Shown here: positions 22,472 to 33,600 of the stretch, piece after piece
How the letters are laid out: each line of letters starts with the position of its first letter
How positions within the stretch are numbered: position 1 is the stretch's first letter
Assembly: GCA_019671005.1 (NCBI GenBank)
Contig: CM033724.1
Span: forward strand, 25,645,786 to 25,709,785
DNA from: Hibiscus mutabilis
Lineage: Eukaryota; Streptophyta; Magnoliopsida; Malvales; Malvaceae
Reading direction: 5' to 3'
Length of the DNA stretch: 64,000 bases
Made by a program: the position numbers and the translations under genes
Notes under the pieces: generated by a model
The model's database searches: none
Told to the model about the DNA's origin: nothing
What the model saw: the letters and a program-made list of their open reading frames with translations, nothing else

Positions 22472-22784
22472 GAATTTGTCATGTAAGCATGAAATTGAAT
22501 TGATTAAGGATTGTTATTTTTTTAAAATTAAGTCCTTGTAATTTGAGAAAATTATATTTTTGTCCCCAAAGTGTATGATTGAGCAATTAAACCCTATTTT
22601 GCAATATGATCGCAATGTAATGTATCCCCTGAAGCATGTTCACCTTAGGATCTAAATAAATGCATTTAGATAAGATAAAAAGAAAAAATAGACCTGGTTT
22701 AGGTTAATAGTTCAGGTTTGCCTCGACAACCCTAAGATAGTACTTTTAGCTAAGTTTCGGCTCTACTAGGTTAAAGGGTTTACA
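22472..22784 (+). repeat. Element D 5' LTR, last 313 bp only
   Basis: It matches the end of the 3' LTR of D (about 33,700-34,009) from GAATTTGTCATG to the terminal TTTACA. The left edge abuts element C in inverted orientation. Confidence 0.82.
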
Positions 22785-22805
22785 TTTGTTGTTATTAGAG
22801 CCAGG
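22785..22805 (+). other. Degenerate PBS of element D
   Basis: TTGTTATTAGAGCCAGG stands where C has the complement of GGTGGTATCAGAGCCAGG. Several substitutions would weaken tRNA-Met pairing. Confidence 0.65.
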
Positions 22806-23079
22806 TTATGAAAAAGTGGGATGTCATTGGTTTATTGTTTTGAATGGTTTACGAAAATTGGGATGTTATTGATGATTGCTTATAGTTGTTTGCTATGCAC
22901 GGTGACTGTCTGTTCGTTTGGTGATTGATATATGGTGTGTTGGGGTATTGTTGGGGACACATTGCCTTATTACTATAGTTATAAAATTATTTTGTTTAAA
23001 ATAAAATTCTTGGATCCTTGCTTGGAGTTGGTATGATTACTTTGTTTATGTTATCATGCCTTAGATATATTTTTATACG

Positions 23080-23300
23080 ATGCCACCAAAGAGAGAATTA
23101 GGGTCGAGTATAACCACTGTCGAGGGGTAAGTATTCGAAGATAGTGTTGTGCCTTACAAAGATTTACCGCTGCCTCTACCAAATCCACTTGATGGAGTGA
23201 AGCGTGTATTGCTCGTAACAATTGGATTAGGGTATGGTGATTTGATGCCTATAGAGCAGGAACTAGTTAAAGCTTTTTGAGCAGCTGTGGCTGGGATGCA
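23080..23300 (+). pseudogene. Element D, gag N-terminus
   Basis: The frame begins MPPKRELGSS and runs through LPLPLPNPLDGVKRV to AAVAGM, with stops near 23,127 and 23,278. It is cut by E at 23,301 and continues at 26,494. Confidence 0.65.
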
Positions 23301-23860
23301 TGTAACACCCCCCACCCGGTTTAGTAGTAAACCAGCTCAAAAGCGTTGCGGGAACACTGGAAACACAAATAATTTAAAACTTTTCAAGAACTCATCCCTA
23401 TTAGATGAGTTGAGTGACTAACATGGCATTTAAACGTTCATATATTATCATACAACAAGCATGTGTATTTTATTCACCCTAGATTACCAACTTGGTTATA
23501 CATTTACAATTCTACATTTAAAGATGTCTACTTATTTAAACAGGTGACCATGCATAGCATTCAAATATCATACTTTAGACAATCACAATTGATCATGCAA
23601 GCGAGATATGTTTATTATTCTTGTTCATTATATGTCAACCCTTGATTAATCATTTTCAAATCCACACTCATGCGATCATATAAAGCTTTCAATTAGCATA
23701 CCTAGACTAGCATGTTTCATTTTAACTCAATCTCATTACATTCAAGACATGTAGATGTTTCATGTAGGTTTAACTAGACACAATCATATGTACATGAAAT
23801 CGAACATATTTCAAGCAAGCATATCATGTTTCATAGACATTATAGGTCATTGAAGGTTAA

Positions 23861-24689
23861 CTACTATTTAGGCATGTGAACAAGCAAGGCATTGAAATGT
23901 CCTATATAGACTAGCATTTTCGTTTCAATCCAACATTCCATTTAAGTCATATAAATATTTCATGTAGGTTTAACTAGTCATACTTTTATGTACGTACATT
24001 AAAAAATAACTTCAAGTAAGCATGTGACATATCACTCCTTACCTACATGGCATTAACAAACTAAAGTATAACAATAAACATTTCCATCGTTCATTTAGTA
24101 CATATATGCGCAACAATATTTATTCATTCACATGAAATTTTAACATTTACACATATAGTTCTAGCTACCAAGTTGACAACATTAAAGGCCAACTTCATAC
24201 ATATATACGAAAGATCTTTCAAGTATCAAAATGCATGACTTAGCTTAACCATATACAAATCTAGGTGCCACCAACTACTATTTAGGCATGTGAACAAGCA
24301 AGGCATTCAAATGTCCTATATAGACTAGCATTTTCGTTTCAATCCAACATTCCATTTAAGTCATATAAATATTTCATGTAGGTTTAACTAGTCATACTTT
24401 TATGTACATACATTCAAAAATAACTTCAAGTAAGCATGTGACATATCACTCCTTACCTACATGGCATTAACAAACTAAAGTATAACAATAAACATTTCCA
24501 TCGTTCATTTTAGTACATATATGCGCAACAATATTTATTCATTCACATGAAATTTTAACATTTACATATAGAGTTCTAGCTACCAAGTTGACAACATTAA
24601 AGGCCAACTTCATACATATATACGAAAGATCTTTCAAGTATCAAAATGCATGACTTAGCTTAACCATATACAAATCTAGGTGCCACCAA
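23861..24689. repeat. 414-bp tandem duplication inside E
   Basis: Copies run 23,861-24,274 and 24,275-24,689 and differ at only a few positions. Both start CTACTATTTAGGCATGTG and end with a GGTGCCACCAA word. The near identity shows the duplication is younger than the decay of D. Confidence 0.85.
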
Positions 24690-25420
24690 CTACTAGGAGT
24701 ATTACAAACAAGTATGAATTCATACTTATGCTTTGCTTGTGCCTTACTTCAAGCTCGAGAAATATGACTTCGGATCAAGCAATTCACCTTGAAGCACCTA
24801 ACCTATGGTTTGGGAAGAGAGGAAACGAGAGTGATAAGTACGATATGTACTTAGTGAGGTAGTACTAGTTCTAACCAATTATTATTTGTCATGTGTCCAT
24901 TAATCAAGTAGCCCTATTAAGGTTTATAGCGTTCCAAGTCAAGCAAAAAGCATGAACTCATGTATCATCATACTTATGGCAATCAAATATAAAGACAAGC
25001 AAATGTTAAGTAACCATTTTATCAAGCAAATAAAGCAACATGGTAAGCTTATCGAGTAATTATCAAGTAAACATTTTCTAGTATCATTCGAATAGCAAGA
25101 TAGCATGACAAGCAAAATCATAGATCACCATTCAATCTTCAATTATTTCAAGTCAACCGATAGCATATTTAGGCAAATTATAACATTTCCAAGTCAAGTA
25201 ACATAATCACAATTTATTTCAAACTTATCACTCAAGATATGTTCACAAGTTATACGCATTGATTCAAGTGAGAGTATAAGTCCATTTCGAGTAGCACTTC
25301 ATGTGACAAGTTTATCAGGTGTACAAGTATACATTTTAAGTAGCATGTAAGCCTTAAGCCTTAATTATTGCTTGTTACTTTCTTTAATTTAAGCCTTATT
25401 AATTTGTTTTCCATAAACAG

Positions 25421-25660
25421 TCCATATTTTCATTTAGTCTAGCCAATTCTATCATATAACATGTACACATAATTTACAATGCCAAAACAGTCCATATTTT
25501 CATTTAGTCTAGCCAATTCAATCTATAACATGTACACATAATTTACAATGCCAAAACAGTCCATATTTTCATTTAGTCTATCCAATTCAATCATATAACA
25601 TGTACACATAATTTGTAATGCCAAAACTGTCCATATTTTCATTTACAAGATGTACTTGGT
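25421..25660. repeat. About 70-bp tandem array inside E
   Basis: The word TCCATATTTTCATTTA starts units at 25,421, 25,491, 25,560 and 25,630. Units include AACATGTACACATAATTT. The last unit is partial. Confidence 0.85.
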
Positions 25661-26493
25661 AGCAACACTCATTAATTCAAGTAAGATCGAGATCTCTTTC
25701 AAGTAACAATCATGTAACAAGAAATTCGAGTATACAAGTCAAGTAATATGTTCAACAAATCAAGTTTGCATGTCAAGCAATTCAAGCAAACCAATCAAGT
25801 AAACATTAGCTCAAGTGAAACCATAAACCACTCCAAGTAGCAAGTCGTACAATACAAGGTCCAAGCTTAGGCCATTATCATTTCAAGAGTTTCATGTCAA
25901 AAATCAAGCATTACATGTCAAACAATTCGAGTATTTCAAGGATTCATGTCAAGTGATTCAAGTGTTAAAGAATTCGTATCAAGTTATTTAAATATTTCAA
26001 GATATAATTCAAGTATTCAAGAATTTCTTTTGAATTTGTTATTCAATTTCTCAATAAGGTTCATATCTTTTTAACGTGTTTGCCTTGGATCACAATTGGT
26101 ATGTCTCGGCTTTTAGGAAGAAGTAGATGACAATATTTTCTTTCTCTTGGCTGAGTCATGCGTCTTACACACTTGGTGTAAGCTAAAATGGACAGGTGTA
26201 CTAACATGTTAGATATTTTCTTTTTATCATGCAAATCTCTAGTTTTACATAGTCTTCAATTTAGTCCCTTCAAATTTGGTTATTCAATTCTTCTTTTGTT
26301 TCAAAATGGTTCTTAACTATTTAAACATTTCCTATAAATTCATTTTAGTCATTCTTAACAATAGCTATTTATCTTTTCTTTATTTGAGTTTAACTCCTAA
26401 TCCATCCAATTAATTCATTAATGATATATTCAAACAAATTATTTAGCTTTCGAATTTGGATCATAATTCTAGGCCGGGTTTTGGGGTATTACA

Positions 26494-27030
26494 ATGCATA
26501 TGCCTACGTTCGCACCTGTTGGAGTTACATGTTCAGAACTCCCGATAGGGGGCCTGGAGAGGTTGAAAAGTGTTGAGTTCAATGGGTTGGCAGTTGTGGC
26601 ATCAGAGGTGATAATTGCAAGTTTGGAGCAAAATCGGGGAGTACCTGATCATGCTAGAGGCTCTGGTTCTCGCAAGAGAGTTGCTAAAAATAATTTTGGG
26701 AAAGGTTGAAGCAAAAAGCACCAAAGTGGGAAAGGTTTCCCTAAACGAAGACATGGTAGAAGTAATGTTGAGAGAGGGTCGTAGAGTCAGATTACCCAAG
26801 TTAGAGCATTATATAATACCTGTTGGGTATATGGATCATAGGGTCACATGAGATGAGATTGTCCACGTTTGGCCAGAGAGGGACAGGCTTCTTCGTTTGT
26901 TGTTGCTAATTATTGTTGGATTTGTGGATCTAGGGATCATATGAGGCATGATTGCCTATTGTTGGTTAGGGCTGTACAGGCTCTTGCACCTATTGTTGCA
27001 TCATCGAGTGACCACGGGTATAAATGAGAG
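26494..27030 (+). pseudogene. Element D, gag after the E insertion
   Basis: It resumes MHMPTFAPVG, then GGLERLKSVEFNGLA, the same block as LERLRSLGGIEFRGL in C. Most of the capsid is deleted. Two zinc knuckles of the type CxxCGxxxHMRxDC follow: the first is broken (CWVYGS-stop-GHMR), the second is intact (CWICGSRDHMRHDC, near 26,920). C and G carry a CGRxHxGEC knuckle instead. Confidence 0.75.
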
Positions 27031-27405
27031 TATTCCAGCATTGTGAGGAGGGTCAATGGATCGAGGCGTGTGCTATTGTTATCCAGTCTAAGGATGGAGG
27101 TTCTGTATGACATCATGAGAGACGTAATGGCACTGATATGATCGTAGGTACTTCTACATTGAATTCTTTATCGTTGTTTTCTTTGGTCGATTTTGATTCT
27201 ACGTGTCCTTACATCTTGGGTGAGCATGCAAAGTTGCTTGAAATTCTTGTTGAGATTCTGTATATGGGTGTTCGAGTGGCTAGTTACTTGGGTGAAAAGG
27301 TGGTGGTACAGAAGTTGTATCGTAGATATCTTTTGATAGTGCAAGATTATGTGCATGCTGTGGAGTTGATGGGGATGCCATCTCATAGGTTTGGTAGGTG
27401 TTGAG
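27031..27405 (+). pseudogene. Element D, aspartic protease
   Basis: The open frame from 27,138 reads VGTSTLNSLSLFSLVDFDSTCPYILGEHAKL in pieces, aligned with the PR of G. The active site DSG is DFD here. It continues SYLGEKVVVQKLYRRYLLIVQ and ends after VELMGMPSHRFG. Confidence 0.72.
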
Positions 27406-28344
27406 TAAGCATTAGTTGGGTCTGTTGTGAGCTTTGAAATCGAATTGAGCAGAGTATGTCGGGGTTTCAAGATTGTTGTTGTTGTAGTGGTAGTGGGAAA
27501 AGTGTTGAGCCTTGTTAAAAGTGTCCCAAAAAGTTATTGATGATGGTAGCCGGGAAGAACCCAATGATATTGACACATTGTTTCTTCAGGAAGTGATGAG
27601 GTAGGGGAGGACAAGAGACGGTGAAGTAATACCCGCCTTAAAAAGTTGGGAGGCATAGAGGAATCTTAGTTGGGTTGTTTGAGTTTGGAAAGTGATGAGC
27701 GAATTGCTTATCTTTTCCCTGTGATGTCGTATGATGGTTGTCGGCTACACGAAGTTGTACTTTGTGTAGGAGGTAGTGTAAGGAGTGTTAAAATTCTTTT
27801 GGTTGGCAGTTTTTTCTTGAAAAAAGTTGCTCAAGCGTAGCTTGAAACGTATTGTGAAGTTTTTCGAGGATGGGTGATGGTCTAGGATCCTTTGGAAAAG
27901 TGTTTTTAGGGAGGTCTTTAGGGTTGTTTGGTGGTTGTGAGGTTGCTGGAAGTGAGTCATGCTATCATGCGGCTAATGAGTCCTTCTTGTATGTTTGTTG
28001 AAGAGTGTCAGGGGAATGCTTTAGTTGGGGGTATGTTTTGGAAGTTCTAATACCGAAATAACTATTTGGTTGTAACGGTGGTAGGCGGATATATTGTGGG
28101 TTGGCAAGGTTTTATGGAATATCGTAAGGTTGATGAATGTTTCAGTAACATTCGGGGTTGTAATAAGTTGAGTATTCTGGGAATACTGAGTTGTATGGAT
28201 AGCTAGTGTAGAGGTTCACTCTCATTTAGAGGAATCAAGAAGTTTTTTGTCTAATAATTGAGGGTTTGTTGATAAACCTTCGAATCCTAGTGGATGGGTG
28301 TTCTCGAATAGTTATGTTCAAGGTAGATAGGTAGGTAGAAGTGT
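27406..28344 (+). pseudogene. Element D, strongly decayed PR-RT and RT region
   Basis: This stretch lies where PR-RT linker and RT should be, but I could not recognise any RT motif in any frame. Short runs such as EVIPALKSW and GGSVRSVKILLVG are not diagnostic. It may be decayed RT or partly replaced sequence. Confidence 0.35.
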
Positions 28345-28535
28345 CAATTCTGAAATGTTATCAGCAAGTGTGAACAGTTGAACATACATAATGCATAAGC
28401 ACTTATATTTATATACTTAAATATGTTGGTACATGCATATATGTGGCATGACATTGGGGTCTTGCATTCATATACATAGGCATCGTTAGGAGTATATAAG
28501 TAATCATGCAAACATACGTTCACACTTGTCAATAA
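28345..28535. other. Non-coding insert shared by elements D and I
   Basis: About 190 bp, including AGTGTGAACAG, CATGACATT and TATATAAGTAATCATGCA, matches the reverse of 37,207-37,400 in element I. It lies between RT and RNase H in both. B, C, F, G and L do not have it. Confidence 0.65.
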
Positions 28536-29200
28536 CTTTTTGGAACCGTTGAGGTAATGGTGCAGGTCAAATAATTGTGAAGTTCTTTGAGTTGTGTAGG
28601 TTGGCATGAGTGCTTTATGGAATTGATGGGTAAAGATGACCGATCAGGGTTGTAGTCTGGTTTGTGTGTTAGTTGCTACCATGTTATAGATGAATGTGGT
28701 TGTTAAGAGGTATGGTAGACAGTGTATGATCTTTGTGTAGAAGTTGGATGTGGTGGGGTCTGCTTGAAAGGTTTAGTGATGTGATTTGTACTATGAGAAA
28801 TGTATTGTATACGCAGATCATAAGAGTTTGGAATATCTAATATTGCAAAAGGATTTGAAGCTTAGGCGACGTAGATGGATGTAGTTTCTCAAGGGTTATG
28901 ATTGACAATCAAGTATCATTCGGGCAAGGCAAATATTGTGGCCGATGCTTTGAGTATAAAGGTGGATGTTGAGTTTGGGGTACTCGTTTGTGTGTTGTAT
29001 CGAGTTTTGGGTACTCGTTTGTAGTGTAACACTACCCAAGTGTTTGTGTGTTGTATTGAGGAAGTAGTGTAACACTACCCAAAACTCATTTGTGTGTTAC
29101 ACAACACCTCAACATATCCTCCAAGATCCGATGCTTTGCGAGGTTGAGTGTGACGCGTTAGGGAGGTTGGTTAGTTGGGTTGTAAGTGAGATCACCCCTG
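28536..29200 (+). pseudogene. Element D, RNase H
   Basis: It is recognisable from EKCIVYADHKSLEYLILQKD (28,797 onward), then RRRRWM and a frameshifted AKANIVADALS block. The end FARLSVTR follows after a scrambled insertion at 28,977-29,134. The part before 28,790 is too decayed to read. Confidence 0.72.
28977..29134. other. Scrambled insertion made of integrase fragments
   Basis: Pieces resembling TGTTGTATCGATTTTTGGGT (from the IN of D near 29,800) occur twice forward. A further piece matching the GATCTTGGAGGATAAGTTGA region (29,882) occurs in reverse. The words GTAGTGTAACACTACC repeat within it. It splits the end of RNase H. Confidence 0.65.
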
Positions 29201-30400
29201 TTAAATTTTGTTAGGGAGAGGTAACCATTTGTCAAGGCGTAGATACCACGAGTTAAGGATATCATGGATGGAAATCCAATGGATTTTCACTTGGATGTTG
29301 ATGGAGTGTTATGTTTTAAAATTGAGTAGTGGTGCCTAATGAGGGTGTTAAGGTGTACCATTTTGATCGAGGCTCATTCTAGTCCTTGTGCTATGTGTGT
29401 TGGTAATTCTAAGATGAACTGAATCTAAGGAAGAGTACTATTGAGTGGTATAAAAAGGATGTTGCAGGTTTTGTGGCTAAGTGTATGGTTTGTCTACGAT
29501 TTAAAGTTGAGCATCAGTTTTCTTCTAGGATGTTGCAATCTTTGAAGATTCCAAAGTGGGAAGGAGAAATGATTACAATGGATGGTGAAACGGGGTTGCC
29601 TATAATGCCAACTATCTAGGATTCCATTTGGGCAATTGTGGATCGGTTTACGAAGTGTGCATATTTTTTGCCCGTGCATACAATATATACTTGGGATAGG
29701 TTGGTGAAGTTGCACATCTTGAAGGTAGTTAGGTTGAATGGAATGCATAAGTCCAGTGTTTCGAGTAGACATCCATGTGTTACAGTCAGTTTGTGGTGTT
29801 GTATCGATTTTTGGGTATTCGTTTGTAGTGTACCACTACGTGTCATTCGCAAACGGATGGTCAGTCTGAGCGTGTGAATCAGATCTTGGAGGATAAGTTG
29901 AGGTGTTGTATCATTGTGTTCCACGGAACTTGGGAAAGACAGTTGCCTTTCATGGAGTGTGCATACAGTAATAGTTGTCAGCCAGGTATTAAGATGGCAC
30001 CGTATGAAGCCTTGTATGGTAGGAAGTATTGTACGCTCTTTTTTTGGGCTGAGGCTAGGAAAAAGTATGTTTTCGTGCTTGACTGTTGAAAGATACGGAT
30101 GAAAGGGTGAAGTTTATTTGTGATCGTTTGAAAGCGGCTTTGGTTAGGCCGAAATCTGACGCGAATTTGAGCGTAAGGAAGTTGAGTACGCAGTTGGTGT
30201 AACGGTTTTCTTGAAGGTTTCGTCTTGGAAGAAGGTGTTGTACTTTGGGCACAAAGGGAAGTTAAGTCTGAGGTTTATTGGACTATATGGGGTGTTGAAA
30301 TGTGAAGGTCCTGTAGCTTACCTGTTGAGTTTACCTCCTGGTTGGAAAAGATTCATGATGTGTTTCATGCATCCATGTTGCAATGGTATCGTTCAGATCC
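29201..30400 (+). pseudogene. Element D, integrase
   Basis: The zinc region is damaged (RCTILIEAHSSPCAM, first His lost). The core has IVDRFTKCAYFLPVHTIYT (first Asp kept), SSRHPCVT where others have SDRDPRFT (second Asp lost), and GQSERVNQILEDKLRCCII (Glu kept). Then come LPFMECAYSNSCQPGIKMAPYEALYGRK and KGKLSLRFIGLYGVLK. Stops and frameshifts are frequent. Confidence 0.84.
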
Positions 30401-30616
30401 TTCGAAAGTGATGCTAGTGGAGGATGTTAAGTTGCGACTGGATTTATCTTATGAGGAGGAATTAGTGGAGGTTCTTGGTTCCAATATTGAAGTTCTTCGT
30501 AGTAAGATTATTATGCTTGTTAAAGTGTTATGGCGACATCGCAGTGTTGAGGAGGCCACGTGGGAGAGTAAGTCGGACATGAAAAAAATAGTTTTTGTAT
30601 TTGTTTCCATCAGATA
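30401..30616 (+). pseudogene. Element D, chromodomain-like C-terminal tail of Pol
   Basis: It reads VKLRLDLSYEEELVEVLGSN, then IIMLVKVLWRHRSVEEATWE and stops 21 bp before the PPT region. It is open and close to the tails of B and C. Confidence 0.78.
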
Positions 30617-30637
30617 AATTTCGAGGATGAAATTTCT

Positions 30638-30652
30638 TAAGTGGGGGAGAGT
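30638..30652 (+). other. Polypurine tract of element D
   Basis: TAAGTGGGGGAGAGT immediately precedes the LTR start TGTAACACC. Confidence 0.8.
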
Positions 30653-32111
30653 TGTAACACCTCGGTTTTGGGCCTAGGAGTTTTCTAGGTTGATTAGATG
30701 GTCTGATGGGTCGGATTAGAGGATCAGAGTTAGTTTCGGGACTAATTTGAAATAAATATTTTTGGGTGAGAAAAGAATATGGAAAAATATTATAAAATTA
30801 TTATTTAATATGTAGATGATTTTGGTAAAATCAATCTTACAAAAGGAAGTTTTGAAAAGTGACATTTTGAGACAGTGACCAAAATGTAAAGTTTTAAAAC
30901 TGTTTTAGTGACTGTTTTGTAAAAGGTCAAAACTTAGAATCTTTAAGGAGCTATTTGGCGAAAGTCTAATATCAGAATTATCACCTTAATTTGCTATTTT
31001 AAAAAGGTTTTTAAAGGAGTATAAATAGTTTTGGAGTGTTAATTTTTATAATTAATTCCTAAAAACAATTTTACGTAACTAACTTTGTCTAAAAGATTTT
31101 CTCTCAAATTCTTTCCAACCAAACACTTTTTTCATCTTCAAAATCTTTAGGTAATCTCTTGACTTCTTCAATCTTCTGATTTCAAATGAGTTTTCTATGA
31201 TTTCCTATCAAAACCTTATTGTTTTAATCTTATTTTCTCATGTAAAACCATCCAATTAAGGTGAAAGCCAAGGCTAGAGGAGAGCTTCGTTCTTCTCCTC
31301 TATTACAAGGTTCTTTATTGAAATTATCAAGTTATTGGTCCTTTATAAAAAAATTCTAATGAGTTTTAATGATTTAATTATGGAAAATTGGTTAAATCAA
31401 GGTTTAATTGGTGGAATTGATTGATTTTCGTATTGGATCTATTTTACTATGTTCTTGATTGGATTAGAACATGACTTTGATGTTTTCTAATATTAATAAG
31501 TTTTTTTTAACATTGGAATCCCGAAACTAAGTCCTCTAATTTTCTAGGTTGTTAGTTATGAGTTTTTTAGGAGCTATAGATGTTTAATGAATGCTGAAGG
31601 TATAAAGATGATGTAAATGTGTTTTTGGATGTTAATTGATGATAATTGTTGGATTAAACCATTAGGTTTTGGAAGCCTTAAAGGCATGTATTCGCGTCGA
31701 CAATCAAAATTTGCATAGTAGGTGAGTGAGAACATGGTTATAGCTTTTCAAAGGTTTGAATGTTGTGTTTGGGAGTTTAGATTAAGCTTGATACGCTGGT
31801 CTAATCTCTGAAGTAAGGAAAGGATAATTTCTGCCTCAATTTTGGTTTGGCAATTTGGTTTTTTTGCACTTGTTTTGATGATTTGATTTCTCACTGTTAT
31901 ATGCATAATTTGAGCATGGTTTAATGCTAGAAAATGTTTATAAAATAATAATGATGAATTTGGGAGTAATGCATGTTTTGATATGTTTTTGAAAATTGGT
32001 TAATGCATGGTTGATGCATTGGATAAATGGTTTTGATTGATGCATATGAAAACAATGAGTTAATGTTAATGGGATGAATTATATTGGCAAGTTATGTAGT
32101 TTATAAATGTC

Positions 32112-32158
32112 ATCGGATATAGTTGGCCGGCCATAGGATTTGATAGCGCACTATAATA
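32112..32158 (+). promoter_or_regulatory. LTR promoter block of element D (palindrome TGGCCGGCCA and TATA)
   Basis: ATCGGATATAGT leads into the perfect palindrome at 32,124-32,133; TATAATA starts at 32,152, 18 bp later. Confidence 0.55.
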
Positions 32159-32171
32159 AGTAGGCTTGGAT

Positions 32172-32370
32172 GTTGAGGGGTTTATGTGTATCAAAAACTC
32201 CATCCAAGAACCCTAAAGGTTGAGGGGTTAAATGGTACTGAGGACGCCCATTAGTGGATAGTACATCTAACTGATAAGTGGTCTTAAGGGGTTTATGCGT
32301 ACCGAAAACTCCACCACTGGTACCACAACAGTGGAGGGGTTTATGTGTACCAAAAACTCCCATTTGTGGA
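32172..32370 (+). repeat. Tandem repeats downstream of the D LTR TATA box
   Basis: The word GAGGGGTTTATGTGTACC with AAAAACTCC recurs near 32,174, 32,221, 32,286 and 32,334. The place matches the GTGGAGGTGGG repeats of B. Confidence 0.7.
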
Positions 32371-33275
32371 CCTTTAGATGGTTTCCAATTGAGATGTGGT
32401 AAGTTTTGAGAGAACACTTGTTAAATCTGTGTATCTGACGTAATATCTTGTAAAGCAGAACTTGGATGATGATCACTTATAAGCCAATATAATTGATGAT
32501 GTGTCATGTTGATGGATTGTAATGTATAATGTGATTTATACATGGTTGCTCTTTAAGCTTTGCATTGGGATTGAATGCATGGGAAAGCATAAATTGAGGT
32601 ATATATGGTGATGTATAATGTGGTGTATACATGTTTGCTATTTAAGTTTTGCACTGCGATGGAATGCATGGGAAGACTTAAATTGAAGTATGCATATGGG
32701 ATTATGCATGTGAATCCATGATATGTGGTTACATATGGTGTTATGCATGTTTGAAATGATTAAGTACATGGAAAGCAAGGCATGATGTTGTGATGATATT
32801 TTGAAAAGATTTTTTAAAGTGGTTTGATAAACGGTTTTAAATGCATTGATGGTGGTTTTTTTCTAGAGCACTCCTTACTAAGCCTAGTGTTACGAGTAAG
32901 CAAGAAGGATTCCAAAGCCTTGACTCATGAAAGTATGGTTTCGATTTAGGCTTGTAGTAATAAACGCAATGCGGTCATTTGATGTATAGGAGGGTTGTTT
33001 GCTAAACTCCCTGCTTGCCCAAGTTTCAAATGTTATTTTTAATTTGTGTAAGGTCTTATATGCTTTTTATTGCTTGGGATTTATGTTTTGGATGTTGAGT
33101 AGGGAGCATGCATATAGTCGTTGTGGATGTATGTGTTAAGCTTGTTAGAATTGCTTAAAATACTTATATGATTGTGTCATGCATGTTTTTGGTGATGTAT
33201 TATGTTAAAGAAAGGTTTGGTGATGTTTAAAGTGAGCCAAAGTGTCATATGTTGGACCTAGAGGTCCTTACAAGC

Positions 33276-33600
33276 CTTTACGTACCAATACGGGTCCCAT
33301 GGTTTCGGTACGCAATGTCTGGTAAGGCTCAAACCGTTGAAAATTAACAAAGGGTATTGGTATGCCAAGAGGAAAATTTACACTGGTGTCAGTACACGGG
33401 CTCTCGTACCGGTACGCTCTTTAGCTACTGGAATTTGATTTTCGAAAACAATTCTTAAGGGATCAGTACGAGGATAAACTTATTGGTACGAGTTTACTCG
33501 GCATGTTGTAACGATACAGGGCTTGCTGTATAGGTACATAGAATTGTTAAGTTGGTTGAACTATATCAATATGGCTATGTCCGTATCGGTATGCAGTGTA
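33276..33600. repeat. Cluster of GTATCGGTAC-like words in the D LTR
   Basis: Includes CGTACCAATACGGG, TTTCGGTACGC, TCGTACCGGTACG, GTACGAG and CGTATCGGTATGC. It lies on the U5 side, as in C and I. Confidence 0.65.

Larger units (their letters stand above)
23301..26493 (-). mobile_element. Element E: solo LTR of 3,193 bp with 5-bp target duplication ATGCA
   Basis: The insert starts TGTAACACCCCCCACCCGG and ends CCGGGTTTTGGGGTATTACA. ATGCA occurs directly before (23,296-23,300) and after (26,494-26,498), and the gag frame of D resumes after it. No PBS, PPT or coding frame is visible, so a solo LTR is the best reading; a short non-autonomous element is the alternative. On the minus strand it starts TGTAATACCCC and then has a GGACTAAATTGAAG word, like the LTR start of K, so minus orientation is inferred. 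Confidence 0.82.

Noticed and set aside
25421..25660. Regular repeats suggesting a CRISPR array
   Set aside because: The units are contiguous 70-bp tandem copies with no distinct spacers, within an LTR of a plant genome.
27406..28344. Possible captured host gene inside D
   Set aside because: It sits where RT is expected, and no frame longer than about 70 codons or any known motif is seen; decay is the simpler reading.
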